64,000 nucleotides of DNA, taken from NCBI RefSeq assembly GCF_001183985.1, contig NZ_LFZW01000001.1, forward strand, positions 338,206-402,205, in the 5' to 3' direction. Origin of the DNA: Peribacillus loiseleuriae (GTDB lineage Bacteria > Bacillota > Bacilli > Bacillales > DSM-1321). This document shows, piece by piece, positions 37,154 through 46,964 of the stretch. The position numbers were made by a program, and so were the translations under genes. A model generated the notes under the pieces. It worked only from the letters and a program-made list of their open reading frames with translations. It was not told the DNA's origin and ran no database searches. The stretch's first letter is position 1, and every line of letters begins with the position of its first letter.

Positions 37154-38046
37154 TTCGTATTCACTTCCTTTTGTTCAGATCGTCCACTTGTTAAATGGAC
37201 GACAAGCTGTTGCAAGGATACAGGTGAGATTTCGAGTCCACTTGCTGTCGCTTGTTTTTGATCAGAACCGTTTTCGCTGTGAATCACAGTGGCAGATAGT
37301 AATCCACCGAACGGCTCACGGTGTACCGTTTCTTTTCCAATGAGAAACGCTTCCACCTTAGATGCTTGCCCAGTGACTGTGAAAGCTTTCCCCCGTAATT
37401 CCTCTGCATCTTGATCAATAATTAGTTTCCCATTGTCCATGACTAAAATATGTTCAAGCAAGCTACTCACTTCATCAATCAAATGGGTAGACAGAATCAC
37501 TGTTCGCGGATGTTCAACATAATCTTCCATCAATCGATCATAAAATAGCCCTCTTGAAACTGCATCGAGTCCTAGATATGGTTCATCAAAAATAGTTAGA
37601 GGCGCCCGACTTGCAAGACCTATCACGATTCCTACTGCAGAAAGCATTCCTCGAGATAACTTCTTGATTCTGCGTTTCAGAGGTAAGTTGAAATCCTTGA
37701 TGAGTGACCTAGAAAAGTTGACATCCCAATTTGGAAAAATGGATTTAGAAACGTCTAATGCGTCAAGGATATTGTAATGATCAGGGTATTTTTGGCTCTC
37801 TTTAATAAAACAAATTTGGCTAAGGACGTTAGCATTTTCATAGGGACCTTCCCCAAATACTTTCAAATCACCACTTGTAGGAAAAATTTGTGCGGTAATC
37901 ATTTTCATCAAAGTCGTTTTACCAGCACCATTTCTACCGAGAAGTCCGTAGATTTTATTTGCTTGCAAAGCGAAACTAGTGTCATGAATAGCATTAAATT
38001 TTTCATACGATTTATTGAGCTGTTTCACTTCAATCACGTTTTTCAT
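37150..38046 (-). CDS. ABC transporter ATP-binding protein
   Basis: A 298-residue ATPase. Walker A is GLLGRNGAGKTTLMK (about residues 34-48). The signature is degenerate (KLSRGMLSAVG instead of LSGGQ), Walker B is APLTIFDEP, and the switch histidine is in ILSTHLIDEV. The degenerate signature is common in GntR-linked exporters of the YtrB and YhcH kind. An additional C-terminal domain of about 70 residues follows. It overlaps the regulator gene upstream and the permease downstream by four bases each. Confidence 0.9.
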   Translation of the reverse strand: MKNVIEVKQLNKSYEKFNAIHDTSFALQANKIYGLLGRNGAGKTTLMKMITAQIFPTSGDLKVFGEGPYENANVLSQICFIKESQKYPDHYNILDALDVSKSIFPNWDVNFSRSLIKDFNLPLKRRIKKLSRGMLSAVGIVIGLASRAPLTIFDEPYLGLDAVSRGLFYDRLMEDYVEHPRTVILSTHLIDEVSSLLEHILVMDNGKLIIDQDAEELRGKAFTVTGQASKVEAFLIGKETVHREPFGGLLSATVIHSENGSDQKQATASGLEISPVSLQQLVVHLTSGRSEQKEVNTK

Positions 38047-38414
38047 CGTTTGTTATCTCCTCTCTGGATCATATCCATTAACTGATCAGCTGTAATCCCA
38101 AGCTTCTCTGCTTCACGAATCATTGTGACAACATACTCATCGAAAAATTGCTCTTTCCGCTTTTCAATGACCTTTGTTCTTGCTCCTCCTGCAACAAACA
38201 TTCCAATCCCCCGCTTTTTATATAGAATGCCTTCATCCACCAACAAGTTGACGCCTTTGGCAGCAGTTGCAGGATTGATTTTGTAAAATGCGGCGAACTG
38301 ATTCGTTGAGGGAACTTGTGCTTCTTCAGGAAGACCACCTTCAATAATGTCATCTTCAATACGTTCTGCGATCTGGACAAAAATTGGCCTTCCATCGTCA
38401 ATTAAGTTTTTCAC
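38043..38414 (-). CDS. GntR family regulator, YtrA subfamily
   Basis: A 123-residue regulator: an N-terminal winged helix (about residues 10-78; PIFVQIAERIEDDIIEGGL and STNQFAAFYKINPATAAKGVNLLVDEG, quoted in part) and a short C-terminal helical tail instead of a large effector domain, as in the YtrA subfamily. It starts at GTG with GGTGGTGA upstream. As the first gene of the operon it probably represses its own exporter. No operator could be singled out. Confidence 0.9.
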   Translation of the reverse strand: MKNLIDDGRPIFVQIAERIEDDIIEGGLPEEAQVPSTNQFAAFYKINPATAAKGVNLLVDEGILYKKRGIGMFVAGGARTKVIEKRKEQFFDEYVVTMIREAEKLGITADQLMDMIQRGDNKR

Positions 38415-38882
38415 TACGTCACCACCGTGTTGGTTAGTTACTTATGTAATTAACCATATAACGATGAAGAAAGAATGTCAATAACCAAATGTAGGATTTT
38501 TAAAAGATAGGCGCCCTCATCGTCCGATCATCATATTAAATTCTTGCGATAGAAGAAGGACTTATGTGTAGCTTTAAACGGTTTAAAAGAAGTGGAACAA
38601 TTGAAGGGTACTATGGAAACGCAAATGATGGAGTAACATTTTGAGGGGATATCACAGAAGTGGGCTCCAAGAAGCCCACTCCTTTAGGCGGCGGGAGGAA
38701 TGGAGTGCTTTTTTATTTATGAACATATGTTTTCTTGTGAAGTTTGGGTAATATTCCCTTTAATGAAAATTAAAGAGGCAGTCCTATAATGAAAGGATCA
38801 GCCCCAAAATCTAAAGTATATCGTTTATATGATATGTGCATGACATAATAATGGGTGAATAAAATATAAAGTCAGCCCCTAA
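38415..38882. other. Intergenic region between the GntR operon and the carboxypeptidase gene
   Basis: No supported gene. A hairpin at 38659-38680 (AGTGGGCT with AGCCCACT) lies in the middle, without a T run on either strand. The promoter of the GntR operon should lie at the left side, within about 38420-38520. Confidence 0.5.
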
Positions 38883-40523
38883 TTAGTAAAGATAAAGTGT
38901 GCGGCCACGTCCCCAATCGACTGTGAGGCCTGTTGCTTCTGAGATGAATCTGATTGGGACAAGTGTACGTCCATTTTGGATCGTTGCCGGGACATCCAGA
39001 GCAACATTTTGACCATTTACGGTCCCATTCTTTGAGTTAATTTTCATCTGAATTACCGTATTAGATGAATAGGCTTCAACGGTTTGGGTGTTTTGATCCC
39101 AGTTTAGATCTAGTCCGGCTTTTTCAAAGAATGGTCTGATTGGTACGAGCATTCGTCCATTTTGAATAATTGGCGTATCCTGGTCGAATGATAGAAGCTC
39201 ATGATTAAGACTTGCTTGTGGTGTTTGTGTATCACTTACTTTGACATTTGTTATACCTGGTGATAGTTCTTTAAATATATCTGTTGAAATGAATATTTGG
39301 CCATCATTAATGAAAATATCCGCATGTGTTTGAAGTTCATCATTGTTTACATATATTTTATTTTTAAATGGCAAGATGTTCATCGTTGTTTTCTTATGAT
39401 TCAATTGAACTCGCTTTACATAGGCGGTATTTACTAGATTTTTTGTATCAATATAACGTTGGTCTTTTTCACCGCGAAGAAGGACAATGATATAATTATG
39501 GTCCCCCATTGTTACAAAACTAACGAGATTATGACCGGAATGACTTGTGTACCCTGTCTTTCCAGCTTGAGCGGAAGGGAGGTAGAATGGACTTGTAGCT
39601 TGCACGAGTTGATTCGTATTTTTCCACGTCTTTGTAATTGTTTGGCCGCTTTTATTTCGATAGCTTGTTGAATAAACTGGTGTACTAGCAATTTTTAAGA
39701 AAGCTGGGTACTTTGCTGCATCTTTTGCAATTAGGGCAAGGTCAGATGCAGTTGTATACAAGTTTGGATGGTGATAGCCATGCGGATTTGTCAAGGATGT
39801 ATTCGTTGCACCGAGCTCTTTTGCCTGCACGTTCATCATCTGAACAAATTGCTGCTCAGACCCGCCAATATGTTCAGCAATGGCTGCGGCAGCGTCATTA
39901 CCAGAAGGGAGCATCATCGCATAAAGAAGTTGTTCAAGTGTCATTTTATCACCAGGTTTGATACCTGCTACAGAGCTATCGGCAGGGATATCTTTAGCAC
40001 TAGGGCCAATTGTCACGACCTCGTTTAAATTACCATGTTTGATTGCTAGAAGTGCTGTCATAATCTTAGTCGTACTAGATGGATATAATCGTTGATTAGC
40101 ATTCTTAGAGAAAACGGGTACACCGTTTTTTCCGTCTTCAATGACAAACCCTGAATAGGCACCAATCTTTGGATTAATCTGAAATGTATCTGTGAAGTCA
40201 ACCGTATCTTTCGGCAATGAGCTTACTGCTTTTGTTAGAGTAACAGAAGGGCTGCCAGATAAATAAATGTCCTCAGAGCTTAAATCAAGTGTCAGACCAA
40301 GAAGCAGTGCAGCGTCTTGCAAAGGAAGATAAGCCTCGTTTTTATAAGTAATGAGTTTTCCTTGTGCTAGTGAAACTTGGTTATTATAGGAAATAAAATA
40401 GGATTCCTCGTATGCTTGAATGGTCTTTGGGGTATTCATCGCATACGTAGTTCCAGTAGAAAATACAATAAATACGGTGAGCAAAATGACGAAGATTAAA
40501 TGTATTTGACGCAACTTGTTCAA
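38883..40523 (-). CDS. D-alanyl-D-alanine carboxypeptidase (S11) with copper-amine-oxidase-N-like domains
   Basis: A secreted penicillin-binding protein of 546 residues that trims the terminal D-Ala from cell-wall peptides. After a signal peptide (about 1-29), a short stalk-like segment (40-90) precedes the catalytic domain: SxxK is S150-T-T-K153, SxN is S207-G-N209 and KTG is residues 322-324. The C-terminal 120 residues form two repeats of the copper-amine-oxidase N-terminal-like domain (NGRMLVPIRPFFEKAGLDL, NGRTLVPIRFISEATGLTV), which is thought to bind surfaces and not copper. The start is TTG with AGAGGAG upstream. It has no C-terminal membrane helix, unlike PBP5. Confidence 0.92.
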   Translation of the reverse strand: MNKLRQIHLIFVILLTVFIVFSTGTTYAMNTPKTIQAYEESYFISYNNQVSLAQGKLITYKNEAYLPLQDAALLLGLTLDLSSEDIYLSGSPSVTLTKAVSSLPKDTVDFTDTFQINPKIGAYSGFVIEDGKNGVPVFSKNANQRLYPSSTTKIMTALLAIKHGNLNEVVTIGPSAKDIPADSSVAGIKPGDKMTLEQLLYAMMLPSGNDAAAAIAEHIGGSEQQFVQMMNVQAKELGATNTSLTNPHGYHHPNLYTTASDLALIAKDAAKYPAFLKIASTPVYSTSYRNKSGQTITKTWKNTNQLVQATSPFYLPSAQAGKTGYTSHSGHNLVSFVTMGDHNYIIVLLRGEKDQRYIDTKNLVNTAYVKRVQLNHKKTTMNILPFKNKIYVNNDELQTHADIFINDGQIFISTDIFKELSPGITNVKVSDTQTPQASLNHELLSFDQDTPIIQNGRMLVPIRPFFEKAGLDLNWDQNTQTVEAYSSNTVIQMKINSKNGTVNGQNVALDVPATIQNGRTLVPIRFISEATGLTVDWGRGRTLYLY

Positions 40524-40981
40524 AACTCCTCTCTAAAAATATAGCTGATGTGATCTTTCATAGTTTCATATTCGCTAATATTCGCCAAAACTCCTTTTCT
40601 TTTGCTGTTTTGGTTGTATAATTATGTAAAAAAAGAAAGTTGATAAGGACAAAGTAATGAAAAATATTCAATTTAGCAGATTCTGAATAATGGAAGTGCA
40701 GAATTTGAGATATTTCTACTACTTTTCTCGAATGATGGGAAATTGCTTTTTAAGATAGGAAAAAGGCTCCAATTAACCGAAACTATGAGTATATTAAGTA
40801 GAGACTAGGAGAGGAAGGAAAGGGTGATGAAAACGATTAGTGGTATATTCTTTATAACGTGTAAAGGGCAAATGGCTGACAATCGCTTTTAAGACAACTA
40901 AAAAAAATACCAAAGTGATTATTACCGTTTGATTACAAATCTTACAAAAAAGTACCGATTAATTGATAGTTAGGGGGAAAG
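40524..40981. other. Divergent intergenic region between the two cell-wall enzyme genes
   Basis: A 458-bp AT-rich region that must hold two back-to-back promoters. I cannot pick out a confident -35/-10 pair or operator. No gene is supported; the open frames are very short. Confidence 0.5.
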
Positions 40982-42211
40982 ATGATGAAGAAAATGTGCT
41001 TTGCCATAGCAATGCTTCTAATTATGTTTATCCCACAGTTCGCTCAAGCAGAAGGTGACCAATTCATTATTATTAATAAGTCAATCAATGAACTAGCATT
41101 CTATGAAAATGGTGAACTGGTCCGAACATTCCCTGTTGCGACTGGAAAAACAAACAGTCTGACACCAGAAGGGGTATTCCCCATTGTGAATAAGATTAAG
41201 AACCGTCCCTATTATACAAATGGCATTCCTGGTGGAGATGCTAGAAATCCATTGGGAGATAGATGGTTAGGTCTTAATGCTCGGGGTACATATGGTACAA
41301 CATATGCGATTCATGGAAATAACAACTCAAATTCAATTGGAAAATATGTCAGTGCGGGCTGTGTTAGGATGCGTAATGATGATATTCATTGGCTATTTGA
41401 TCGGGTGAAAGTTCATACTAACGTGCTGATTGTTAACTCATCGAAATCATTTGCTGAGATTGTCAGTACAACCGACTATCAGCTAAAGCCACCTATTAAA
41501 GTTATTATTGATGGCAAAGAACTTGCAGTAAATGTTCATCCGTTTATGGATAATAATCGAGTTTTAGTGCCAATGCGTTCGATTTTTGATGAGATAGGTG
41601 CAACAGTTCAGTGGGATAGCGCAACAAAGTCAATAACCGCAATCAAAAATAATCATAAGATCCAGTTGAAAATTAACTCAAAACAGGCGACGATTGATGG
41701 ACAACCGCAAGTATTAGACGTAGCTCCGACAATCCGACAGAATACGACCTTTGTTCCGACACGCTTCGTTAGTGAAGCACTTGGAGTAGCAGTTCAGTGG
41801 GATAGTAAAAAAAGCCTGATTACCCTCACATCACCGAAAGAACCAACAGAACAAGAACGAACGAAGATTAGTGTGACGGTCAACGGACAAGAGGTTATCG
41901 GCGGAGGCTTTATCGAAGCTGGCACGGCAATGGTACCATTGCGTGATATTTTTACTCCGCTAGGGGCATCGCTTCAATATAATCCTACAACTTCTACACT
42001 TACAGTTATATATGGAGGAAACAAAATGACAGTAGCCTCTGGGGATAGAAAAGCAATCATCAATGGGGAGATTATATCCTTGCCACAGGCATCTGTTATT
42101 GTAGATGGACGATTGTATGTTCCAGCAAGAGCTTTAACAGAAGGATTTGCAGGTGAAATCATACAGGATCAGAAAACAAATAAGGTTATAATCGTACTAT
42201 CTAAGCGCTAG
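40982..42211 (+). CDS. L,D-transpeptidase (YkuD) with copper-amine-oxidase-N-like domains
   Basis: A secreted 409-residue protein. The signal peptide is likely cut after AQA at residues 21-23. The YkuD catalytic domain spans about residues 25-155, with His111 (YAIHGN) and the SAGCVRMRN motif holding the nucleophile Cys127 and Arg129. It makes 3-3 cross-links or attaches peptides using tetrapeptide stems. The rest is two copper-amine-oxidase-N-like domains (about 173-285 and 295-405), each with NNRVLVPMRSIF-type repeats, as in the neighbouring carboxypeptidase. AGGGGGAAAG precedes two adjacent ATGs. Confidence 0.92.
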   Translation: MMKKMCFAIAMLLIMFIPQFAQAEGDQFIIINKSINELAFYENGELVRTFPVATGKTNSLTPEGVFPIVNKIKNRPYYTNGIPGGDARNPLGDRWLGLNARGTYGTTYAIHGNNNSNSIGKYVSAGCVRMRNDDIHWLFDRVKVHTNVLIVNSSKSFAEIVSTTDYQLKPPIKVIIDGKELAVNVHPFMDNNRVLVPMRSIFDEIGATVQWDSATKSITAIKNNHKIQLKINSKQATIDGQPQVLDVAPTIRQNTTFVPTRFVSEALGVAVQWDSKKSLITLTSPKEPTEQERTKISVTVNGQEVIGGGFIEAGTAMVPLRDIFTPLGASLQYNPTTSTLTVIYGGNKMTVASGDRKAIINGEIISLPQASVIVDGRLYVPARALTEGFAGEIIQDQKTNKVIIVLSKR

Positions 42212-42216
42212 TAATT

Positions 42217-42246
42217 AAAATGCCTGCTCTCTTTGCAGGCATTTTA
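42217..42246 (+). terminator. Terminator after the L,D-transpeptidase gene
   Basis: AAAATGCCTGC pairs perfectly with GCAGGCATTTT around a seven-base loop. The flanking A and T runs allow action on both strands. Confidence 0.88.
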
Positions 42247-42331
42247 GCTCTAATGAAGATCAAGTGGGGTTTCTTAGGAAAATATATTGCGAATCTTCAC
42301 GTCACTACTTCTATGTAAAATAGAAGAAATA

Positions 42332-42460
42332 CAAAATGAGGGTGCCCCAAAAGGGTCTGACCTCACACTCTATCGATCGTTTATTGGGTATGTTCACGTC
42401 CTAAACGATAGATAGTAGATGTGGGATTTGACCCTTTCGTTATGGAGCATCCTCATTTTG
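42332..42460. repeat. Palindromic MITE-like element, copy 3
   Basis: 129 bp, almost one long inverted repeat. The left end CAAAATGAGGGTGCCCC and the right end (reverse complement CAAAATGAGGATGCTCC) match; then AAAGGGTCTGACCTCACA is matched by AAAGGGTCAAATCCCACA; and an inner TATCGATCGTTTA is opposite TAAACGATAGATA. It is related to copies at 16546 and 31933. It sits between convergent genes and could end transcription from both sides. Confidence 0.75.
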
Positions 42461-42478
42461 CTCATTGTGACACTTAAC

Positions 42479-44227
42479 TTATTTGAACTTTTCGAGTGCT
42501 ATGCGAAGATTTGCAGATGAACGATTAAGCGATTGGATCAAGCTAGCGAGTGAATCCATAGCCTCTTTTTGTAAATCTGATGCTTCTGCTGCAGAATACG
42601 TACGACTGGCATTATCGGTTGCGAGCGACATGACTTTCTCCATTGAAGCTAGCACCTCTTCAAATCCTGAAGACATTTCTTCTGTCACTGCTGATACGTC
42701 TTGGATTTCATTGTTGACATTTCGCACTGTAACGAGTACAGACTCTAAATCATTTCCGATAGCTGTGACAAGATTCGAGCCTTCTGCCATTTTTGTAGCA
42801 CTTGTACTCATTTCAGCAATTGCTGTAGAGGTCAGGGTTTGGAATGAATTCATTTCATCTCGAATTTGTTCAGCCGAACTACGAGACATTTCGGCTAGTT
42901 TCCTTACCTCATTGGCAACTACAGCGAAGCCTTTCCCGGGCTCCCCAGCACGTGCCGCTTCGATTGCTGCGTTAAGCGCAAGGAGATTCGTTTGTTTTGC
43001 GATTCCTGCAATAATGTTGACCATTTCTTCTATGGAATTGAAATTAGATCCGAGATCGCGCATGAATGTTGCCGATTTCTGGACGGAGTGTTCGACTTCC
43101 TTAATTTGACCGACAAACTGTTGTGAATCGTTGACGCTCGACACGACAAGCTCTTCCATGATGTTGGATGCGGCGGCTACGGTGGACGAGGATTCAGCGA
43201 TACGGTGAATACCAACCGTCATTTCCTCCATTGATGTAAGTACTTCCAGGTTATTCGTCTCCTGCACTTTGCTCGTAGTCGAAATCTGGGTAATGCTATG
43301 CGTGATTTCTGCGTTCGATTCCTGGACAGTATTCACGATCTGGGTTAGTTCCTCAGTTACTTTAAGGAGAGAAATTGCAGTGTTGTTTACGTCCATCATT
43401 ACCTGTTTCATTTGCAACAAGGACTGTGTAAATGAGTTCTTGAATGAAGTGATTTCATTACTACCAGTAGTTTGCACAGAAACAAGTGACTTTCCTGCAG
43501 TTGTGAGATCTCCTGTCGCAAATTCCCGTGCGGCTTTTTCCATCTCGCTTAAAGGACGAAGTGCACGTTTAATAAATTGTTTCATGAGAAACATCGCAAC
43601 GACAACGATGGCTAAAATAATTCCAATGTAAATTGGTAGGTTCGTTTTCAATATTTCAGAGCGGACAGTTCCGACTGAATCAGCTGCAATGTCTACACCG
43701 ACAACCGCGATTTTTTCCCCTTTGGTGTTATAAATGGGGGCGAATGCAGAAAGGTAACTACCGTATTCCGGGTCATCAATAATTTTCGTTGCATTGCCTT
43801 CATCTTTTAATGTACCTTCGATTGTTTTGTACGTTGTGAATTCGTGTGTTTCACCAATTGGAATCGCATTCGTTGCATCGGGGCCCACTGCATCGATAAT
43901 GAACTGCACCGGTTCATCTGAAGATTTTGGGGCAGTCAATGTGTAAAGAAACAGAACTCCGCTCTTCCTCTGCAAGTCCTTCAGATCCGCACGGAGTTTC
44001 CAGTATAGTTCGGATTCGGTCATGTCACTCGTTATTTGTTCATACTCCTTCGCATCAAGTAATGATGCAATATGTTGCGCCATACTAATCCCTTGAAGAC
44101 CCATTGACTTATTCACTGTTTTCGATGTGTTCATAAATAAAATGATTCCAATGGCAATCGATACAGCAAGCATTGTGCAAGCAACGTAAAGAGTGATTTG
44201 CCTGCTTAGAGAAACATCCTTTTTCAT
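42479..44227 (-). CDS. Methyl-accepting chemotaxis protein
   Basis: A membrane chemoreceptor of 582 residues. TM1 is at about residues 10-33; an extracellular Cache-like sensor domain follows (about 35-190; [17 protein letters not shown] and [19 protein letters not shown]); TM2 is [17 protein letters not shown]; then come HAMP and a long coiled-coil signalling domain with the hairpin tip [22 protein letters not shown], which contacts CheA and CheW. I start at the ATG at 44227, where AAAGGAG lies nine bases upstream; the longer frame to 44335 runs through an inverted-repeat element and has no signal. The ligand is unknown. Confidence 0.92.
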   Translation of the reverse strand: MKKDVSLSRQITLYVACTMLAVSIAIGIILFMNTSKTVNKSMGLQGISMAQHIASLLDAKEYEQITSDMTESELYWKLRADLKDLQRKSGVLFLYTLTAPKSSDEPVQFIIDAVGPDATNAIPIGETHEFTTYKTIEGTLKDEGNATKIIDDPEYGSYLSAFAPIYNTKGEKIAVVGVDIAADSVGTVRSEILKTNLPIYIGIILAIVVVAMFLMKQFIKRALRPLSEMEKAAREFATGDLTTAGKSLVSVQTTGSNEITSFKNSFTQSLLQMKQVMMDVNNTAISLLKVTEELTQIVNTVQESNAEITHSITQISTTSKVQETNNLEVLTSMEEMTVGIHRIAESSSTVAAASNIMEELVVSSVNDSQQFVGQIKEVEHSVQKSATFMRDLGSNFNSIEEMVNIIAGIAKQTNLLALNAAIEAARAGEPGKGFAVVANEVRKLAEMSRSSAEQIRDEMNSFQTLTSTAIAEMSTSATKMAEGSNLVTAIGNDLESVLVTVRNVNNEIQDVSAVTEEMSSGFEEVLASMEKVMSLATDNASRTYSAAEASDLQKEAMDSLASLIQSLNRSSANLRIALEKFK

Positions 44228-44256
44228 TTTTTTGCACTCCTTTATGTAATAGTGCG

Positions 44257-44404
44257 TGTTCAAAAAGGAGGATAAAAAGAGCCGAGAAGTTCTGAGAGCA
44301 ATTGTCTTAAACCTTTCGCGTATACAGTAATACATGAGGACCGGAGAGACAGAGCTTTAATGCAATTCGACAGCTATTTTTACCGGACTTTTTGAACATC
44401 CTCT
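44257..44404. repeat. Inverted-repeat (MITE-like) element upstream of the chemoreceptor gene
   Basis: About 148 bp bounded by TGTTCAAAAAG (44257-44267) and its exact reverse complement CTTTTTGAACA (44388-44398), with further imperfect matching (GGATAAAAA versus GGTAAAAA) inside. The outer right flank GAGGATGTTCAAAAAGTCCG (read on the minus strand) is a motif I associate with small repeats in Bacillus genomes. It ends 30 nt upstream of the chemoreceptor start codon, so it must be part of, or have displaced, the promoter region. Confidence 0.65.
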
Positions 44405-44747
44405 AATAGCCGCTTTTATTCTAACATAATACCTATAAAATATATAACTCACATTTTAACGTAGTAGAATTGTATATTTCTATGGAAAAGCCGGATGGGT
44501 TAATTAAATGGAAGGAATCAATGTAAGGGGGGATGGTCTTTAACAATAAACTTTTAAAAAAATAATAATGGATACACCTTTTCAAACAAGTAGATCAGAT
44601 AAACGCTGATTATATTGTGAAAAAGGAAAAAGGAACTATACTTCCTTGGTCCATTTGAAAGGCTGAACAAGGTTAATGTTCAGCTTTCCAACTAAACTCT
44701 TGTTAGTACTATAAGGTCAGCCAGTATTCATTACTATATTAACCTAG
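44405..44747 (-). other. Intergenic stretch after yerD with a hairpin
   Basis: No gene. On the minus strand, a stem formed by 44657-44668 and 44678-44688 (GAAAG-CTGAAC type pairing with one bulge) lies 60 nt after the yerD stop. It may be its terminator, but no T run follows. Confidence 0.4.
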
Positions 44748-46358
44748 CTAAGTAGTTCCTTTCTCATCTAAGATATCTTTTTTAATTTCTACAGAAGAAC
44801 CTGAAATTGGAAACAGGTCGGATAACCTTTTCATCTTTCCTTCCGCATCATTAAATACAATATGTTCTCGAGAAAACTTTCTTGGTGTATCGATTTCACA
44901 CGCAGCAGCCAATGCAAAAAGGCCCTGCCTAACATTAATAATATAATTCATAACACGCCATTGCTTTTCCTCTGGAACGAGTGCATCTTGATATTTTGGA
45001 TCTGTAGTGGTTATACCTGTAGGGCATTTTCCTGTGTGGCACTGCAAAGCCATAATGCAGCCGTTGGCAAACATAAAACCTCTCGCGGAGTTAACAGCAT
45101 CTGCCCCAATAGCTAGAGCCATCGCTATTTTATCAGCGGATATTAACTTTCCTGAGGCGAAAATCGTTAGTTTATTGCGAATGCCATAGTGGTGGGCTTT
45201 ATCCACCACGGTAATTAATGCCGGATAGAGTGGGATGCCCATTGAATCTGCCATTGATTTATATGTGGCACCAGTCCCGCCTTCGCCACCATCCACTGTG
45301 ATGAAATCTGGATAGATTTGAAGGCTTTTCATGGTCTCGAAAAATTCATCTAAATTCGAATGATATCCTACGACAATTTTAATTCCCACAGGTTTTCCAC
45401 CTACATCTTGCAGTGTTTTGATAAACTTCAACGTTTCCATTGCATTATGCAAAAAAGGAAAGCGATTAGGTGAATTAATGGTTTTACCAGCTGGAACATT
45501 ACGAATGTTTGCGACCTTTGGTGTTACTTTTTCTCCTTCGAGGTGGCCACCGCGAATTTTCGCCCCTTGACCAAATTTTAGTTCAAATGCTTTTACATTT
45601 GTTTCCTGGGCCTTCAACCTAAATTCTTCGAGTGAAAAGTTCCCATTATCATCCCGATATCCAAATAAACCAGGTCCAATCTGTGCAACAACATCTGCAT
45701 TACTTTTTAAATGCTCTGGTGCAATTCCACCCTCACCTGTATTGATCCATGAGCCACCTGCCATCTTACTACCATTACCTGTCGAAAGGATATAACTTTC
45801 GCCTACAGCGCCATAGGATGTAGCAGAGGCACCAAAAGGACCGCATAATTTCCATGGGAAGTCTCGCTCGGGGCCAACTATTATCGCATCTTCCTCATGA
45901 TAGAGCCAACGATTGACTTCATCCTTTTCAAGATGTTCACGTCGTGTAAATAGTCCCTCATGGTCAATTTTATATTTCATTGCATGAACCTTTTCTTGAT
46001 TATCAACTCTTAATTCTTCGTTCAATAGCGGAAATAACCCATTCGCTATATAGTAACCAGGTTTTTCAAAGTCTCGCTTGGATCCGAAGCTTAAAAGGTC
46101 GTTACGATATTTTGCTGAAAAGATAACGCTTAAGAATTCCGAACGTGTAAAGGGTTTACCGCTATTATCATTATCAAACCAATACTGTCTAAACTCTGGT
46201 CCCATCTTTTCTAAAAGGTATCGAAGCCATCCTAAATATGGATGTGCGCGAATAATGGAATGCTGAGGCTTTTTGGAAACACTTTTAAGCCATAGAAATA
46301 AACATAGTGGCCCACCAATAAATACGACTAAAAGGATTATTAAAATGATCAACAACAT
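44748..46358 (-). CDS. yerD: FMN-binding glutamate synthase family protein, YerD
   Basis: A 536-residue protein of the GltB synthase-domain family. An N-terminal hydrophobic helix (about residues 1-25) anchors it to the membrane. The FMN-binding barrel follows, with TVDGGEGGTGATYKSMAD and GADAVNSARGFMFA. A Cys-x5-Cys-x4-Cys pattern (CIMALQCHTGKC) matches the 3Fe-4S site of glutamate synthase. There is no glutaminase domain, so it probably takes electrons and a small substrate but is not a whole glutamate synthase; the reaction is unknown. TAGGAGG lies before the ATG. Confidence 0.9.
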   Translation of the reverse strand: MLLIILIILLVVFIGGPLCLFLWLKSVSKKPQHSIIRAHPYLGWLRYLLEKMGPEFRQYWFDNDNSGKPFTRSEFLSVIFSAKYRNDLLSFGSKRDFEKPGYYIANGLFPLLNEELRVDNQEKVHAMKYKIDHEGLFTRREHLEKDEVNRWLYHEEDAIIVGPERDFPWKLCGPFGASATSYGAVGESYILSTGNGSKMAGGSWINTGEGGIAPEHLKSNADVVAQIGPGLFGYRDDNGNFSLEEFRLKAQETNVKAFELKFGQGAKIRGGHLEGEKVTPKVANIRNVPAGKTINSPNRFPFLHNAMETLKFIKTLQDVGGKPVGIKIVVGYHSNLDEFFETMKSLQIYPDFITVDGGEGGTGATYKSMADSMGIPLYPALITVVDKAHHYGIRNKLTIFASGKLISADKIAMALAIGADAVNSARGFMFANGCIMALQCHTGKCPTGITTTDPKYQDALVPEEKQWRVMNYIINVRQGLFALAAACEIDTPRKFSREHIVFNDAEGKMKRLSDLFPISGSSVEIKKDILDEKGTT

Positions 46359-46793
46359 TGAATTACCTCCTAAATACTAGCGGATTTATACATAAGCCTG
46401 AAAAGATTGCTTGCTCATTTCTAATCTTATTTAAACCATATGTATTAGGAGTCCATTTCATAATTAATTTATGAAATCTAAGCTTATATTGCTGGCGGTT
46501 TAAAAGATAAAGTTAAAAAATGGTCCTTCTACAACGTGGCTGTTTACTTTAATCAGGTTGAATAAATAAAAAAGGATTCGTTTGCTTGCCGCATTCGAAT
46601 CTTTTTTATTGCTAGGTTATAAAAGTGAAAAATAGGATCCTTTTACATTTTTGATAATGGTCCTAAACACTTATTTTTGCACGTTCCAATACCTATCTTG
46701 GATGCGTCAATTTACTTGAAATCTCTATATTTTACTCAAATTGTAAACATTGTAAAGCTTGTGTGAATCTTTTTTAAGACTAAGTAAATTGCA
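46359..46793. other. Divergent region between yerD and the ABC operon
   Basis: AT-rich and without a supported gene. It contains the hairpin at 46569-46607 (listed separately), a tandem ATTGTAAA repeat near 46740-46756, and CACGTTCCAA at 46680, which recurs at 46844. Confidence 0.5.
46569..46607. terminator. Terminator-like hairpin in the yerD/ABC divergent region
   Basis: AAAAAGGATTCG (46569-46580) pairs with CGAATCTTTTTT (46595-46606, one wobble), with A and T runs on both sides. Neither neighbouring gene ends here, so it may close a small unannotated transcript or attenuate yerD. Confidence 0.6.
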
Positions 46794-46822
46794 TTGTTTT
46801 ATAAAAAATCAGCTTATATAAT
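46794..46822 (+). promoter_or_regulatory. Promoter of the organophosphate ABC operon
   Basis: TTGTTT (46794-46799), a 17-nt spacer and a perfect TATAAT (46817-46822). It lies about 140 nt before the binding-protein start codon. The tandem ATTGTAAA repeat lies roughly 40 nt upstream of the -35 and is a candidate regulator site. Confidence 0.6.
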
Positions 46823-46964
46823 AACCTTGTGATAAAAAATTGACACGTTCCAAAAAGAAGGGAGTAATAGTAATTACGACAAAAAGTATTTAATGAAATA
46901 AAGAATGTTCTCGTATGATAGAATTTTTTGATAAAAAATTAAACTTACAAAAGGGTGAAAAAGG

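Noticed and set aside
42483..43109. A 208-codon plus-strand frame opposite the chemoreceptor
   Set aside because: It mirrors the helical heptad coding pattern of the signalling domain; no ribosome-binding site.
44228..44335. 36-codon extension of the chemoreceptor
   Set aside because: It lies in an inverted-repeat element; AAAGGAG before the ATG at 44227 decides the start.
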